Below are positions 1-9,563 of a stretch of 41,006 nucleotides of DNA, piece by piece; position 1 is the first letter of the stretch, and every line of letters begins with the position of its first letter. Source of the DNA: an uncultured Neomegalonema sp. (GTDB lineage Bacteria > Pseudomonadota > Alphaproteobacteria > Rhodobacterales > Rhodobacteraceae). The position numbers were made by a program, and so were the translations under genes. The notes beneath the pieces were generated by a model. That model made no database searches. It worked only from the letters and a program-made list of their open reading frames with translations, and had not been told where the DNA came from. The stretch spans positions 1 through 41,006 of the forward strand of contig CALGNO010000145.1 in NCBI GenBank assembly GCA_937958625.1. Reading direction: 5' to 3'.

Positions 1-479
1 TGCATCAGGACCAGGGTCAACCACCGGTCGAATTTTCGGCCTATCTCGGGCATCCGTCCCACTTCGTGAAAATCAAGACGGCGATGCAGGTCGATACTGC
101 CTGTATTGGTCGCGTCGATACAGCCGATCAGGGCGTGGACGCCCGCCGCATCGGCATGGTCGAGCAAGACCGGCATCAGCGCGCTCGCGATGCCCTTGCG
201 TCGGTGATCCGGGGCGATATGGACCGAATGTTCCTTGGTCAGGGCATAGCCCTCATAGGCGCGAAAGGGGCCATAGGTGGCCCAGCCCATGATTCCGTCG
301 CCTGCGCCGTCCGCCACCAGAACCGCCTCGCCCGCCGCCAGTCGCGTCTGGATGAGCGCCTCGATCTCAGAGACCGGGCGCGGGTCGTTGCGCCAGATGG
401 CAAGCCCGGTCCTGATCTCGTGGTTGACGATGGCGGCGATGCCGGGTGCGTCGTCTGGGGTGGCGGGCCGGATATGCAT
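1..479 (-). CDS. GNAT N-acetyltransferase, phosphinothricin acetyltransferase-like (3' end outside window)
   Basis: The frame opens at an ATG (MHIRPATPDDAPGIAAIVNH) and runs off the left edge after about 159 residues with no stop. The family is usually 160-180 residues, so only the extreme C-terminus should be missing. The N-terminus is typical of the Pat/MnaT branch of GNAT enzymes. The acetyl-CoA pyrophosphate-binding loop is visible as HRRKGIASALM near residues 101-111, followed by the late motif NTGSIDLHRRLDFHEVGRM. Known relatives acetylate small amines such as phosphinothricin or methionine sulfoximine; the substrate here is unknown. It lies 58 bp downstream of the RTX gene on the same strand. 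I see no functional link between the two. Confidence 0.85.
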   Translation of the reverse strand, partial: MHIRPATPDDAPGIAAIVNHEIRTGLAIWRNDPRPVSEIEALIQTRLAAGEAVLVADGAGDGIMGWATYGPFRAYEGYALTKEHSVHIAPDHRRKGIASALMPVLLDHADAAGVHALIGCIDATNTGSIDLHRRLDFHEVGRMPEIGRKFDRWLTLVLM

Positions 480-537
480 GGCGGATCGATCCTCGCTGTC
501 TCGCCATGCCCGTATACCAGAGACCGCCCCCGCGCGA

Positions 538-3402
538 TCAAGCGAAGATAAAGTCCTCCGCGCCGAGGTCCGTTGCGGCCACATCCAGCACGACGATGCT
601 GGTGGTGCCGTACTTTACCGATGCACCCAGCTCGTGATCGTCGATCAGCAAATCGCCGAAGCCGCCACCGATGATCTGGATCAGATCAGTGCCAGCCTCG
701 AAATCCTGGATACGATCATTGTCGTCATCGGTCCCGAAAACGAACGTATCGGCCCCGGCCCCGCCATCGAGAATATCCCGTCCAGCCCCGCCTGTCAGAA
801 CGTCATCCCCACCATTGCCGTGCAGGAAATTCGCCTCGGCATCACCGACGAGCACATCGGCGAAATTGGACCCCTGAATATCTTCGATGTTCAAGAGCTG
901 ATCGCCGGTCGCATGGCCGCCGCTTGCGGTGCCTGCCGCGAGGTCGATAACGACAGCCGCATCGGAGCGAAAGTAGTTGACCGTGTCGATCCCCGCGCCG
1001 CCATTCATCGTATCGGCCCCGTCTTCGCCGTGGAGGGCATCCTCTCCATCGCCGCCATTGAGGGTGTCGTCGCCAACAGAGCCGCGCAGGACGTTATCGC
1101 CCGCATCGCCGGTCAGGGTGTCGTCGAAGGCAGAACCCGAAAGGCGTTCGATCGCGACCAGCGTATCCCCCGCAGCCTCGCCCCCCGTGGCCGTTCCGGC
1201 CTCCAGGTTCACATGCACGGCTGCGGCTGAATTGGTGTAGAGCGCGGTATCGGACAGGCTGGCGCCGCCATCGAGGAAATCTGCGCCCGCGCCGCCCTCG
1301 AGCCGGTCTGCACCGCCATTGCCGCGCAGGATGTCGTCGCCGCCTGCCCCGGCGAGCGTATCCTTTTCCGCACTGCCGCTGATTTCATCGGCGAAGCGTG
1401 AGCCCATGATCCGCTCGATCTCGGCGAACGTGTCGCCCTCGGCATCGCCGCCGCTCGCGGTGTTCGCCGCAAGATCGACGGTGACGGCGCTGGCTGAATT
1501 GACGTAGGTGACCCAGTCCTGCCCGATGCCGCCGTCGAAGGTGTCGGCTCCCGCGCCGCCATCGAGAGTATCGTTGCCTGCGCCGCCGATCAGGGTGTCA
1601 TCGCCGTTGCCGCCCTCGAAATGATTGGCGCTCGCATCGCCGACGAACCGGTCGTCATGGTCAGAGCCTCGGATCGCCTCGATATTGATCAGCACGTCAC
1701 CGGCGGCATCACCGCCGGTATGGATGCCGGTGGCGAAATCCATCGTCACGGCTTCGCCGGATCGGTCATAGCTGGCCCAGTCGAACCCGCCGCCCCCGTC
1801 GATGGTGTCGGCCCCGGCCCCGCCGACCAGCATGTCCGCGCCGCCCCCGGCTGAGAGAATGTCGGCACCGCTCCTGCCGAACAAGATATTGGTGCCCGCA
1901 TCGCCGGTCAGGGTGTCGGCATGGTCCGATCCCTGAAGGTTCTCGATGCTGATCAGGGTATCGCCGGTCGCGTCGCCGCCCGAGGTTTCGCCGGTGGTGA
2001 GGCTGACCACGACGCCTTCGGAGGATTCGGTATAGAGCGCCCAGTCGGCTTCCGCGCCGCCATCCAGAATGTCGGCCCCCGTACCGCCGTCGAGCCGGTC
2101 AATCCCGACCCCGCCCGACAGGGTATCGTCGCCGCCCTCGCCGCGCATGAAGTCGCGCGCGTCGCTGCCGGTCAGGGCGTCATCATGGGCCGATCCGGCG
2201 ACGCGCTCGATAGATGTCAGAATATCGCCCTCGGCATGGCCCCCCGCCGCCGTTCCGACATTCAGGTCGATCATCACGCCAGCATCCGAGGACGCGTAGC
2301 TGACCCAGTCCGTGCCGTCCGATCCGTCAAGCGTATCGGCCCCGGCCCCGCCCTCCAGAATGTCATTACCGTCATTGCCGATGACCGTATCGTCACCAGC
2401 CCCCGCCGAGAGGATATCGTCGCCAGCGCCGCTCCGGAGGATATTCGCCGCGTCCGAGCCGGTCAGGACGTCATCCTGATCCGAACCTTGAATGTTCTCG
2501 ACCCCGACCACCGTGTCGCCCTCTGCGGTGCCGCCCGACCCGGTTCCGTCGCCCAGATCGACCGCCACCCCGTCGGCAGAACCGCTGTAATCAACGGTGT
2601 CCGTACCGTCGCCGCCATCAATGAAATCGCCGCCCGCGCCGCCATCGAGGGTGTCATTGCCTGCGCCGCCGCGCATGACATCGTTGCCCTCGCCGCCCGA
2701 GATCGAGCCGTCATCGTCGCCGCCTTCGATCAGGTCTTCGCCATCGGTCCCGGTCAATGTGCCATCGCCTTCGACATAGGCATCGAAATCCCGGTCGAAG
2801 GTGATGCGGTCAAAGGCGGGCAGGCCGATGCCGCCCCCCACTCCCGCAGGATAGGACAACGATACGGCGGCATCGGAGACGGCAATCGGCAGAATCTCCG
2901 CCAGATCGACCACGAGAAACGGATCATCGCCGCCGAGCAGCCCCCCGCCGGTCGCGGCGTCGAGCAATCCGGCCACCACATCTGCCGCACCGTCCAGCAA
3001 GGATGCGGGGTCGATATTATCGACCATCGTCTGCACATCGTCCCAGATCTCGATCCTGGCGATGCCGTTGGTCTCGGATTCGAACGAGACCACGGTCCGG
3101 GTCATGCCCTCGGCAAGTTGCTCGGCAAACAATATATTGCCGCGCGCATCGTACCCGACCACGATCGACCCCGTCGGCGCGCCGTTGAGGGTCGCATCGA
3201 CTTCGCGCACCGGAATACCGAAGCTCGCTGTGACGGGTGTGTAACCAGCAATCCCGTTGGTCGTATATCCCTTGACGACCATATCGTCCGGAAACTCGGC
3301 ATCCAGAGAGACTTCGCCCTGAAGCGAGACCGTATTGCCGTCGAATGTGTATACGGGATCGGTATCGAACAGTTGTTCGTCGTTAAATTCAATTGTGCGC
3401 AT
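538..3402 (-). CDS. RTX-repeat calcium-binding protein, probable type I-secreted surface protein or adhesin
   Basis: 954 residues with no N-terminal signal peptide. Residues 1-210 form a domain I do not recognise. From about residue 215 the protein is built of GGxGxDxLx nonapeptides (for example GGAGNDTLDGGAGGD). These are arranged in seven modules of about 90 residues, each opening with a D[WT]xxYxxS...VxVxL...GG segment followed by a GDtlxxIExixGS segment and an RTX block. The C-terminus (GADTFVFGTDDDNDRIQDFE onward) resembles serralysin-type C-terminal domains that carry the uncleaved type I secretion signal. RTX nonapeptides fold into calcium-bound beta-rolls outside the cell. No ABC/MFP/TolC exporter genes lie in the window. 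The ATG is preceded by AGGAGA at 8-nt spacing. A strongly acidic, repetitive composition fits an extracellular protein. Function is inferred. Confidence 0.9.
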   Translation of the reverse strand: MRTIEFNDEQLFDTDPVYTFDGNTVSLQGEVSLDAEFPDDMVVKGYTTNGIAGYTPVTASFGIPVREVDATLNGAPTGSIVVGYDARGNILFAEQLAEGMTRTVVSFESETNGIARIEIWDDVQTMVDNIDPASLLDGAADVVAGLLDAATGGGLLGGDDPFLVVDLAEILPIAVSDAAVSLSYPAGVGGGIGLPAFDRITFDRDFDAYVEGDGTLTGTDGEDLIEGGDDDGSISGGEGNDVMRGGAGNDTLDGGAGGDFIDGGDGTDTVDYSGSADGVAVDLGDGTGSGGTAEGDTVVGVENIQGSDQDDVLTGSDAANILRSGAGDDILSAGAGDDTVIGNDGNDILEGGAGADTLDGSDGTDWVSYASSDAGVMIDLNVGTAAGGHAEGDILTSIERVAGSAHDDALTGSDARDFMRGEGGDDTLSGGVGIDRLDGGTGADILDGGAEADWALYTESSEGVVVSLTTGETSGGDATGDTLISIENLQGSDHADTLTGDAGTNILFGRSGADILSAGGGADMLVGGAGADTIDGGGGFDWASYDRSGEAVTMDFATGIHTGGDAAGDVLINIEAIRGSDHDDRFVGDASANHFEGGNGDDTLIGGAGNDTLDGGAGADTFDGGIGQDWVTYVNSASAVTVDLAANTASGGDAEGDTFAEIERIMGSRFADEISGSAEKDTLAGAGGDDILRGNGGADRLEGGAGADFLDGGASLSDTALYTNSAAAVHVNLEAGTATGGEAAGDTLVAIERLSGSAFDDTLTGDAGDNVLRGSVGDDTLNGGDGEDALHGEDGADTMNGGAGIDTVNYFRSDAAVVIDLAAGTASGGHATGDQLLNIEDIQGSNFADVLVGDAEANFLHGNGGDDVLTGGAGRDILDGGAGADTFVFGTDDDNDRIQDFEAGTDLIQIIGGGFGDLLIDDHELGASVKYGTTSIVVLDVAATDLGAEDFIFA

Positions 3403-3456
3403 GACTTATTCTCCTATTGGTTGCAGGAGAAGCATTACGTTATTTTGGTTGTATGT

Positions 3457-3485
3457 ATATTAAATACTCGTTTTTAGACTTTAAA
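3457..3485 (-). promoter_or_regulatory. candidate promoter of the RTX gene
   Basis: On the minus strand TTTAAA (3485-3480) and TAATAT (3462-3457) are separated by 17 bp, about 55 bp upstream of the RTX ATG. The 3403-3639 gap is strikingly AT-rich against its GC-rich surroundings. The -10 overlaps an imperfect palindrome, GTATATTAAATAC (3455-3467), which resembles sites upstream of the exopolysaccharide unit (see 12927-13249). Each hexamer matches consensus at only 4 of 6 positions. Confidence 0.35.
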
Positions 3486-3600
3486 CATTGAGTTAAAGTT
3501 GTAAAAACTGGCATATTTTCAAGTTACATGCCTTTGAATTTGAAAGGAAAAAGCGTTCCAAGAGCTGTGCAATCGAATACGATCTGATTTCGATGCAACT

Positions 3601-3631
3601 GCAAGACGGTTAGAAATTGGCCCGGTCTTGC
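3601..3631 (-). terminator. inverted repeat just downstream of the large DUF11/barrel gene
   Basis: GCAAGAC (3601-3607) and GTCTTGC (3625-3631) are perfect 7-bp arms, extendable by two pairs with a one-base bulge. They sit 9 nt past the stop codon of the 1942-residue gene. There is no U-run after the stem on the transcribed strand, so this may be an mRNA 3'-end stabiliser or a Rho-assisted terminator rather than a classic intrinsic one. Confidence 0.35.
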
Positions 3632-3639
3632 TCGTCAGC

Positions 3640-6600
3640 TCAGTCGATCAGATTCAGGGCGTCGGACAAGCCGAGCTTGTCGAATTCATCCCACACCGAA
3701 CCGTCGAATTTCAGTCTCAGCCGGGCATAGAAACCGGACTGATAGAGATCACGTAGGCGGTCTTGTTTGACGCCGATATGGTTATAGCCAATGCCGATCT
3801 GTACGTTCTCGATAACATTGGCCTTCAGTTCGACCCCGACGGCGGCGCTGAGATTATCGCCGTTGTCGTCACTGAAAACGGCGACATGGCCCCCGAGCGC
3901 GATCCGGTCGCGACCCTGTTCATCTTTCAGAACATCGACCTCGACCCCGGCGCGGGCGAGATGCAGGGTCGAGGACAGGGTTTGCGAGTCCGTCTTGATC
4001 TCGAAAGCCTCGCCCGCGATCTTGGCGTTCAGGCGCAGGTCGCCGGTGGCCGAATAGATCACGGCGGTGCTCCAGCGGTGCGAGGACTCGGTCAGCTCGG
4101 TCGCGTCATCCAGCTCATATTCATAAAGCGCCAGTGCCTTGATCCGGCTGTCATCCGCCGGACGCCAAGCAAATCCGATCCGCATCCGGTCGCGCAGGCG
4201 GGTTTCGTCGCGCAGGTCTATGGCGAGCCGATTGCGGAACAGCAGGCTGAAATCCTGATTCAACTCGTACCCGAGCGCGGTATCGAGATAGACGCCATAG
4301 CCTTCGGTATCGCGGTCGAGTTCCAGATCATTGCTGGCAATCAACCCCGTTTCGTCATTCTCGTAGGTGACGCCGAAGGTCGCCGCCGATGAGCGGTCAT
4401 CGCCCCCGGCGACGGGTTCCAGATGCTCGGCCCCCATGCGCATGGACAGGCGGTCGTCGAGCTTCCAGTCGCCCTTGACGCCACTGGCAACCCCGCCTGT
4501 ACCCTCGCCGCTTTGTCTGAATTCGCTGAACGTGCTGACCTCGGGGCTGAACTGATATTCGGCCCCGACCTTGGTCGTCAGGCTGGGAGCATCGCCGCCG
4601 CCGAGACCGAAAAAGCCGCTCTCGGTGCTGGATATCTCGTTGATGGCGTGAAAGCGCAGCGCGGGGCTGTACTGGTAATCGCCGCCGAGGACCAAACGCC
4701 AGTTTTCGGCATCGAGGAAGTCTTGTTCGTATTCTGCGCTTAGGGTTGTGCCCGCGATGAACTCGGGGCTGTAATCGACGCCGATGATGCCGCTGAGAAC
4801 GCGTTCCGTGTCGCCGTTGCCGCCGGTTTCGGTCGCACGCACGCCGCCGATGATCGCAAGGGCCGGACTGACCGCGTAGCGCCCCTTCAGTTCGGTGCCG
4901 ACCCTGCGCTCGCCGGTCTCCAGGCTGCGTGAATAGATCGTGTCCGTCGTGACGTCGGCGTTTTCGCTCAGGCGATGGCCGGTGCTGACGCGCACTTCCT
5001 CGCGCCCCGGGCTGAGCGAGGCATTGGGGGCATCGAAGCTCTCTTCCGTCCGTGCCACCTCAGCCCGGATGGAATGATTTTCGGTCTTGATCTCGTAGGA
5101 GGCCCGCGCGCCGATGCCGGTATCGCCGGTCTGGTCCTCGGTCTGCGCAAGCTCGATTTGCACCTTGCCCCAGCCCTTCAGGTCGGCCTCGGCATAGCCC
5201 GAGCGAACCGTGCGGCGTTCATCGACATCGCGGCTGGCATCCGAGCGGACCTCGCGATAGCCGACGGCGATGCCCTCCACCGGCTCCACGCGGACCTCGG
5301 CACCGAAGATGTAATAGCTCTCGCCCGCGCCCTCGTCGGTCTCGTAGGTGATGCGGATCGAGACCGGGTTCAGGTCATCGTTGATCAGCGGCACGGGGCG
5401 ATTGAACAGCAGCGACCCACGAAAGAAGTCGATGGTGTAATCGCTCAGCCGGTTTTGTCTCACGGCGGTGAGGATGATAGCGGGCTGGTCGCGGTCGCGG
5501 GTGATGATCTCGACGATCTCGCTGCCGTCGATCAGGCCGGGCAGATCGACGTCATAGGGGCCGGAGACACCGCGCCCCGGAATCTCGATCACGCGCTGGG
5601 CCTCGTTTGTCTCCGCGACGAAGACATCGACGGTGACGGTGTCATTCTCGTAATGGGCGCGCGCCCCGGTCAGCGAGCGGCGATAGGCCCCCAGCCGGAT
5701 CGCATCCGCCTGGGCCTGGATCGCGACGTCGCCATAAAGGATGTAGGACTGCCCGCGCTCGACCTTGACGTAAAGCGGCGAGTCCGACTGGGCGTCGAAC
5801 CCGCGCTCTGAATTGTCGCCGTAGACCGGATAGAATTCGTCGCTGGCAATGTCGCGGAACAGACGCTCGCCGGTATCCCGGTCGCCGTCATAGCGCAGGG
5901 TCAGCAGGTTTTCGCCGAGGATCTTGCCCTTGAGATAAAGCTGCCCGCGTAGGCCGTCGGTGGTTTCTTCGAAGGCTGAGAGGTCGTCTTTCTCGACGTA
6001 ACCCTCGATCGAGTCGCCCTCCTTGCCGAAGGAATACGCGCCTTCGACGACGCCGACAAAGATGCGCTCGCTCAGGTCGGGGACAAAGCCGATCTCGGCC
6101 TCGGCCTTGGCGAAATCGGCCTCGACGCCGATGATCTCGCCGCCCACGAGGTCGGGGGGGATAAAGTCAAAGCTCGCCTCGCCGTCGTCGATATACGTTT
6201 GCAAGCCGAAGACAGTGTCGCGAATATCGCGAACATCCCACTGGCCCTTTTGCGAGGTCAGCGTCACCTCGGCGGGGCTGCGCACCAGACGGCCCTCGTC
6301 ATCGACCACGCGCACCACAATCGGTATCCGCGCCCGGGCATCCGCCGGGGCCTTGTCCGGCGCAACGATCACGAGGGCAGCAGGTTTGCCCGGGGCAAAG
6401 ACCTTGATTTCCTCGCGCCCGCGATCATTGCCGAACGGATCGGTGACGATCACGGCGATGGTGTTCTCTTTCGGCTTGAGGCCCAGCGCGATGTATTCGA
6501 GCAATTGCACGCCGCTTTCGCTGTCGATGGCCGTGGCCCCGATCTTCGAGCGCGGAATGTCCTCGCCGTTCAGTTCCAGGCGCAGAGTGCCCTCCATCGG

Positions 6601-9468
6601 GCCTTTCACGCGCAGGGTCAGGGCGGATCGTGCGACCTCGGCGCCATCTTCGATGTCGACAAAGCCAAGCTTGGAATCGAGGGTTGCGATGCGGGTTTCG
6701 ATGTCGATGGGTTTTGGCTCGGCGGTCTTCGTTTCCGCCGGTTTTGAATCTGCATCGACCGGGTCGGCGGTGACCACTTCGGTTTTGGTGTCGAGACCGG
6801 CCTCGCTGCGCGAACTGACGCGGCCCGCCCCGCCTGCGGCAAGGGGCAGATCCGACCGGAGCAAGGAGTCGCGGTTGTCGAGCCCCTCGAATTTCGAGCG
6901 GCGCTCGGCCACATCGGCGGCGGCCTCTTCAGTCCAGAGCAGCGGGAAATCCTCGCCCCTGACCTCGCCGCGTTTTGCATCGATCAGGCGAGACCCCGCC
7001 GACAGAATGTCGTCGATATCCGCATCGACCGAACGCGTTCCCTTGGGCAGGGTCGCCGACTGCAGGGCAAAGGCATGGGTCACGGGACGCAGGCCGAACA
7101 GCGAATAGCGCCCCAGCGCATCGGTCACCACCGACAGGCCGGTCGAGGTGACGATCTTTACCCCCGGCACACCGGGTTCATCATGGGGATTGCCCTCGGC
7201 ATCGCTTGCGGTCTGAACCCCGTCGCCATTGCGGTCGAGGAAAACGCGGCCCATCACCACCGCCTGATCCGAGAACACGCCGCCCCGGTCATCCACGGTG
7301 ACGGTCGCAAAGGCGGGGTCGGACTCGATGGCGATGCCGAGGCCCGCCTGAAGTCCCTGAAGGGTCGCCACGTTGGTTTTCTCGCCTTGGCCCGATGCCG
7401 GTCCTGCCTTTGCGATATAGGTCAGGCTGACCTCGCCCGATGCAGCCAGATCGCCGAGCGGAAAGGTAACGACACCATCGGGCGATACCGTCGGCTCACC
7501 CGGCAAGGGGGCCTTGTCCAGCCGCGCGCTGCCCTCCTCATAGATAAAACCGGCGGGAAACCGGTCAACGATTGCCGCGTTGACCAGCCCTTGCCTCATG
7601 CGGTTTTGCGCCGTCAGGGTATAGATGACGAACTCGCCCCGGCGCATCGTGTCGCGGTCGGCGGTCTTTTCCACCGTGACATCGATCTCGGTTGTCGGAT
7701 CAAGGGGCACGTCCAACTCGTTGACTTCGCCGCCGTTGAAACTGAACTCGATGCCATAGGACACCTGAGAATCGACGATTCGGCCAAAGCCGGGAAAGCT
7801 CTGTCGCACCGAGGGATAGTTGTAATCCGCCGGTGGAAAAACCATCAGCTTATAAGTGCCGGGTGCGAGTGCCCCCAGATTATAATACCCAAAGCCGTCC
7901 GAAGTCGTCTCGGCGACCACGACGTCCAGCGCGTCGGTCACCACGATCCGCGCATTGGCAATCGGCGCGTTGGTGACGCTGTCGAAGAGAAAACCGCCGG
8001 GTTGAAGCGCCAGTTGAACGCTCAGTTCCTGATTGATGCAATCGGACATAACGGCGGCGCGCGCGGTACTGCCGGGTCGCCCCTCGAGCACATTGTTATC
8101 GGGCGTCGCAGACAGCGCCTCGATCAATCCGAGGGGTGCGGAAACGAAAACGCCGGTATTGGGACCGGTCTCGCGGGCGATGACGGTTTCTCGGTCCAGG
8201 GTGCCGGTGGTGGAAATCGGCACCGCGATCTCGTCGAGTCCGGCGCTGATATTGCAGCTTGCCGCCGTGATCGACACGGTCAGATCCTGCCCGAAACCGG
8301 TCGTCGTCACCGGCAGGCCATCGGTGCCGGAGCGGAACGTGATCGTGCTGCCATTGCCGGTAACGGGGGTGCTGACCCGGTTCGATTCGAGCGGCGTCAC
8401 GCCCTCGCCGTCATCGACATAGGTCTCGGCGACATTGGCGATCAGCCCTTCGGCCATCGAGGCAAGCAGCGAGACGGTAAAGCTGACCGACGTGCGAAAA
8501 CCCGGCTGGAAATCGCTGGCCATCAAAAACGCGATGGCGTCGATCTCGCCGGGGTCTATCGGGCGCTGGGAGACATAGCTATGCTCGGGCTGGCCGCGAA
8601 TGTGATAGACCGGTTCGAAATCCGGGCTGTCGCGAAAGGCCGCAAACACGGTGTTGAGCGGTATCTCATCGCGGATGACGACCGCGCTTCTCGAAACGTC
8701 ATCGACCAGCAAGTCCAGCTCGCCGATACGGTCATAGGCTGCGATTGCCGCACCGGCGGTGTTATGGGCCGCGATGGTATAGTCGATCTGATGATCGGAC
8801 TGACGCAGGGCGGCGGATTTTGACAGTTGCAGCGTGCCCGTTTCGACGACCGTGCGCGCCTGTTGCCGTTGCACAATCGGGGTGCTCGGTTCCCCGCCCT
8901 GCCGGATGGCGGTTGCAGTGGCGCTCAGTTCCGTCAAAGAGATGTCGTCGATTTCCACCCCGGCGGGGACGTGGAAATCATAGACCAGCGAAAAGCTGGC
9001 CCCGGAGATAAAGCGCACCGGTGTATCCGGATCGAGGATGACGTCGCCCGTATCGGCAATGCCATTGCGGTTGAGATCGAGATAGAGCCTGCCCGCAACG
9101 TCGAAGGCATCGTCATTCAACTCGGCGGCGTTGAAGCGCACATCGAGATCGACATTGCCGGTATTGGTGGCCTCGAAAATATAGCGGCCCCGGGCGGTGG
9201 CCGCGAGGGATTGCGGAGGTGCCACGCTTAAACTCAGCGCCGGAAGCTCCGGAACCCGTGCGACAACATCGTTCGACAGAAGGGTCTCGAAGATGCCGAG
9301 GCGGCCATTGAAATAGCTGACCTCGGCGGACTCGCCAATGGGCGTATTCGCAGGCGGTGCCGCGCTATGGCCGATGCCACCGGCCAGAAACCCGAACAGC
9401 AGCGCGGCAAGACCAGCCGCGCGTCGGCGCAGGGTCTTTCGGCTTTCTGGTTTCGGGTGTTGGCACAT
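3640..9468 (-). CDS. giant exported protein with DUF11, SdrD-B-like and C-terminal beta-barrel regions
   Basis: 1942 residues. The N-terminus is basic then hydrophobic (RKTLRRRAAGLAALLFGFLAGG, ending ...GHSAAPP), consistent with a Sec signal. A carboxypeptidase-regulatory-like module (NAPIANARIVVTD...GTYKLMVFPP) lies near 500-560. It is followed by a DUF11 domain (VTVEKTADRDTMRRGEFVIY) near 600-700 and an SdrD B-like module (GRVFLDRNGDGVQ...GLRP) near 755-820. Ig-like strands follow, then a segment with YPVYGDNSERGFDAQS. From about residue 1400 to the end, alternating amphipathic strands look like a large outer-membrane beta-barrel. I infer a surface-displayed stalk anchored by its barrel. 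It is the last gene of a three-gene set. The ATG is preceded by a purine-rich GAGGAAGAGG. The exact role is unknown. Confidence 0.8.
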   Translation of the reverse strand: MCQHPKPESRKTLRRRAAGLAALLFGFLAGGIGHSAAPPANTPIGESAEVSYFNGRLGIFETLLSNDVVARVPELPALSLSVAPPQSLAATARGRYIFEATNTGNVDLDVRFNAAELNDDAFDVAGRLYLDLNRNGIADTGDVILDPDTPVRFISGASFSLVYDFHVPAGVEIDDISLTELSATATAIRQGGEPSTPIVQRQQARTVVETGTLQLSKSAALRQSDHQIDYTIAAHNTAGAAIAAYDRIGELDLLVDDVSRSAVVIRDEIPLNTVFAAFRDSPDFEPVYHIRGQPEHSYVSQRPIDPGEIDAIAFLMASDFQPGFRTSVSFTVSLLASMAEGLIANVAETYVDDGEGVTPLESNRVSTPVTGNGSTITFRSGTDGLPVTTTGFGQDLTVSITAASCNISAGLDEIAVPISTTGTLDRETVIARETGPNTGVFVSAPLGLIEALSATPDNNVLEGRPGSTARAAVMSDCINQELSVQLALQPGGFLFDSVTNAPIANARIVVTDALDVVVAETTSDGFGYYNLGALAPGTYKLMVFPPADYNYPSVRQSFPGFGRIVDSQVSYGIEFSFNGGEVNELDVPLDPTTEIDVTVEKTADRDTMRRGEFVIYTLTAQNRMRQGLVNAAIVDRFPAGFIYEEGSARLDKAPLPGEPTVSPDGVVTFPLGDLAASGEVSLTYIAKAGPASGQGEKTNVATLQGLQAGLGIAIESDPAFATVTVDDRGGVFSDQAVVMGRVFLDRNGDGVQTASDAEGNPHDEPGVPGVKIVTSTGLSVVTDALGRYSLFGLRPVTHAFALQSATLPKGTRSVDADIDDILSAGSRLIDAKRGEVRGEDFPLLWTEEAAADVAERRSKFEGLDNRDSLLRSDLPLAAGGAGRVSSRSEAGLDTKTEVVTADPVDADSKPAETKTAEPKPIDIETRIATLDSKLGFVDIEDGAEVARSALTLRVKGPMEGTLRLELNGEDIPRSKIGATAIDSESGVQLLEYIALGLKPKENTIAVIVTDPFGNDRGREEIKVFAPGKPAALVIVAPDKAPADARARIPIVVRVVDDEGRLVRSPAEVTLTSQKGQWDVRDIRDTVFGLQTYIDDGEASFDFIPPDLVGGEIIGVEADFAKAEAEIGFVPDLSERIFVGVVEGAYSFGKEGDSIEGYVEKDDLSAFEETTDGLRGQLYLKGKILGENLLTLRYDGDRDTGERLFRDIASDEFYPVYGDNSERGFDAQSDSPLYVKVERGQSYILYGDVAIQAQADAIRLGAYRRSLTGARAHYENDTVTVDVFVAETNEAQRVIEIPGRGVSGPYDVDLPGLIDGSEIVEIITRDRDQPAIILTAVRQNRLSDYTIDFFRGSLLFNRPVPLINDDLNPVSIRITYETDEGAGESYYIFGAEVRVEPVEGIAVGYREVRSDASRDVDERRTVRSGYAEADLKGWGKVQIELAQTEDQTGDTGIGARASYEIKTENHSIRAEVARTEESFDAPNASLSPGREEVRVSTGHRLSENADVTTDTIYSRSLETGERRVGTELKGRYAVSPALAIIGGVRATETGGNGDTERVLSGIIGVDYSPEFIAGTTLSAEYEQDFLDAENWRLVLGGDYQYSPALRFHAINEISSTESGFFGLGGGDAPSLTTKVGAEYQFSPEVSTFSEFRQSGEGTGGVASGVKGDWKLDDRLSMRMGAEHLEPVAGGDDRSSAATFGVTYENDETGLIASNDLELDRDTEGYGVYLDTALGYELNQDFSLLFRNRLAIDLRDETRLRDRMRIGFAWRPADDSRIKALALYEYELDDATELTESSHRWSTAVIYSATGDLRLNAKIAGEAFEIKTDSQTLSSTLHLARAGVEVDVLKDEQGRDRIALGGHVAVFSDDNGDNLSAAVGVELKANVIENVQIGIGYNHIGVKQDRLRDLYQSGFYARLRLKFDGSVWDEFDKLGLSDALNLID

Positions 9469-9532
9469 GGACCTCTTCCTCTACCGCGCGCGTTGGAGCG
9501 CGGAGCAGACAGTGTCGGGGCGGGCAAATCAG

Positions 9533-9554
9533 GAGGGCCGGTTTCCCGACCCTC
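9533..9554 (-). terminator. GNRA-tetraloop hairpin between the two large DUF11 genes
   Basis: On the minus strand GAGGGTCGG and CCGGCCCTC form a 9-bp stem (one G-U pair) closed by a GAAA tetraloop. It begins 9 nt after the stop codon of the 920-residue gene. No U-run follows, so it may act as a processing or stability element or a partial terminator that sets the ratio between the two surface proteins. Confidence 0.35.
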
Positions 9555-9563
9555 TGGTGTTGT

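Noticed and set aside
1921..3477. Long plus-strand open frame opposite the RTX gene
   Set aside because: It mirrors the GC-rich repetitive codons of the minus-strand RTX gene, has no recognisable domain, and runs on into the AT-rich promoter gap.
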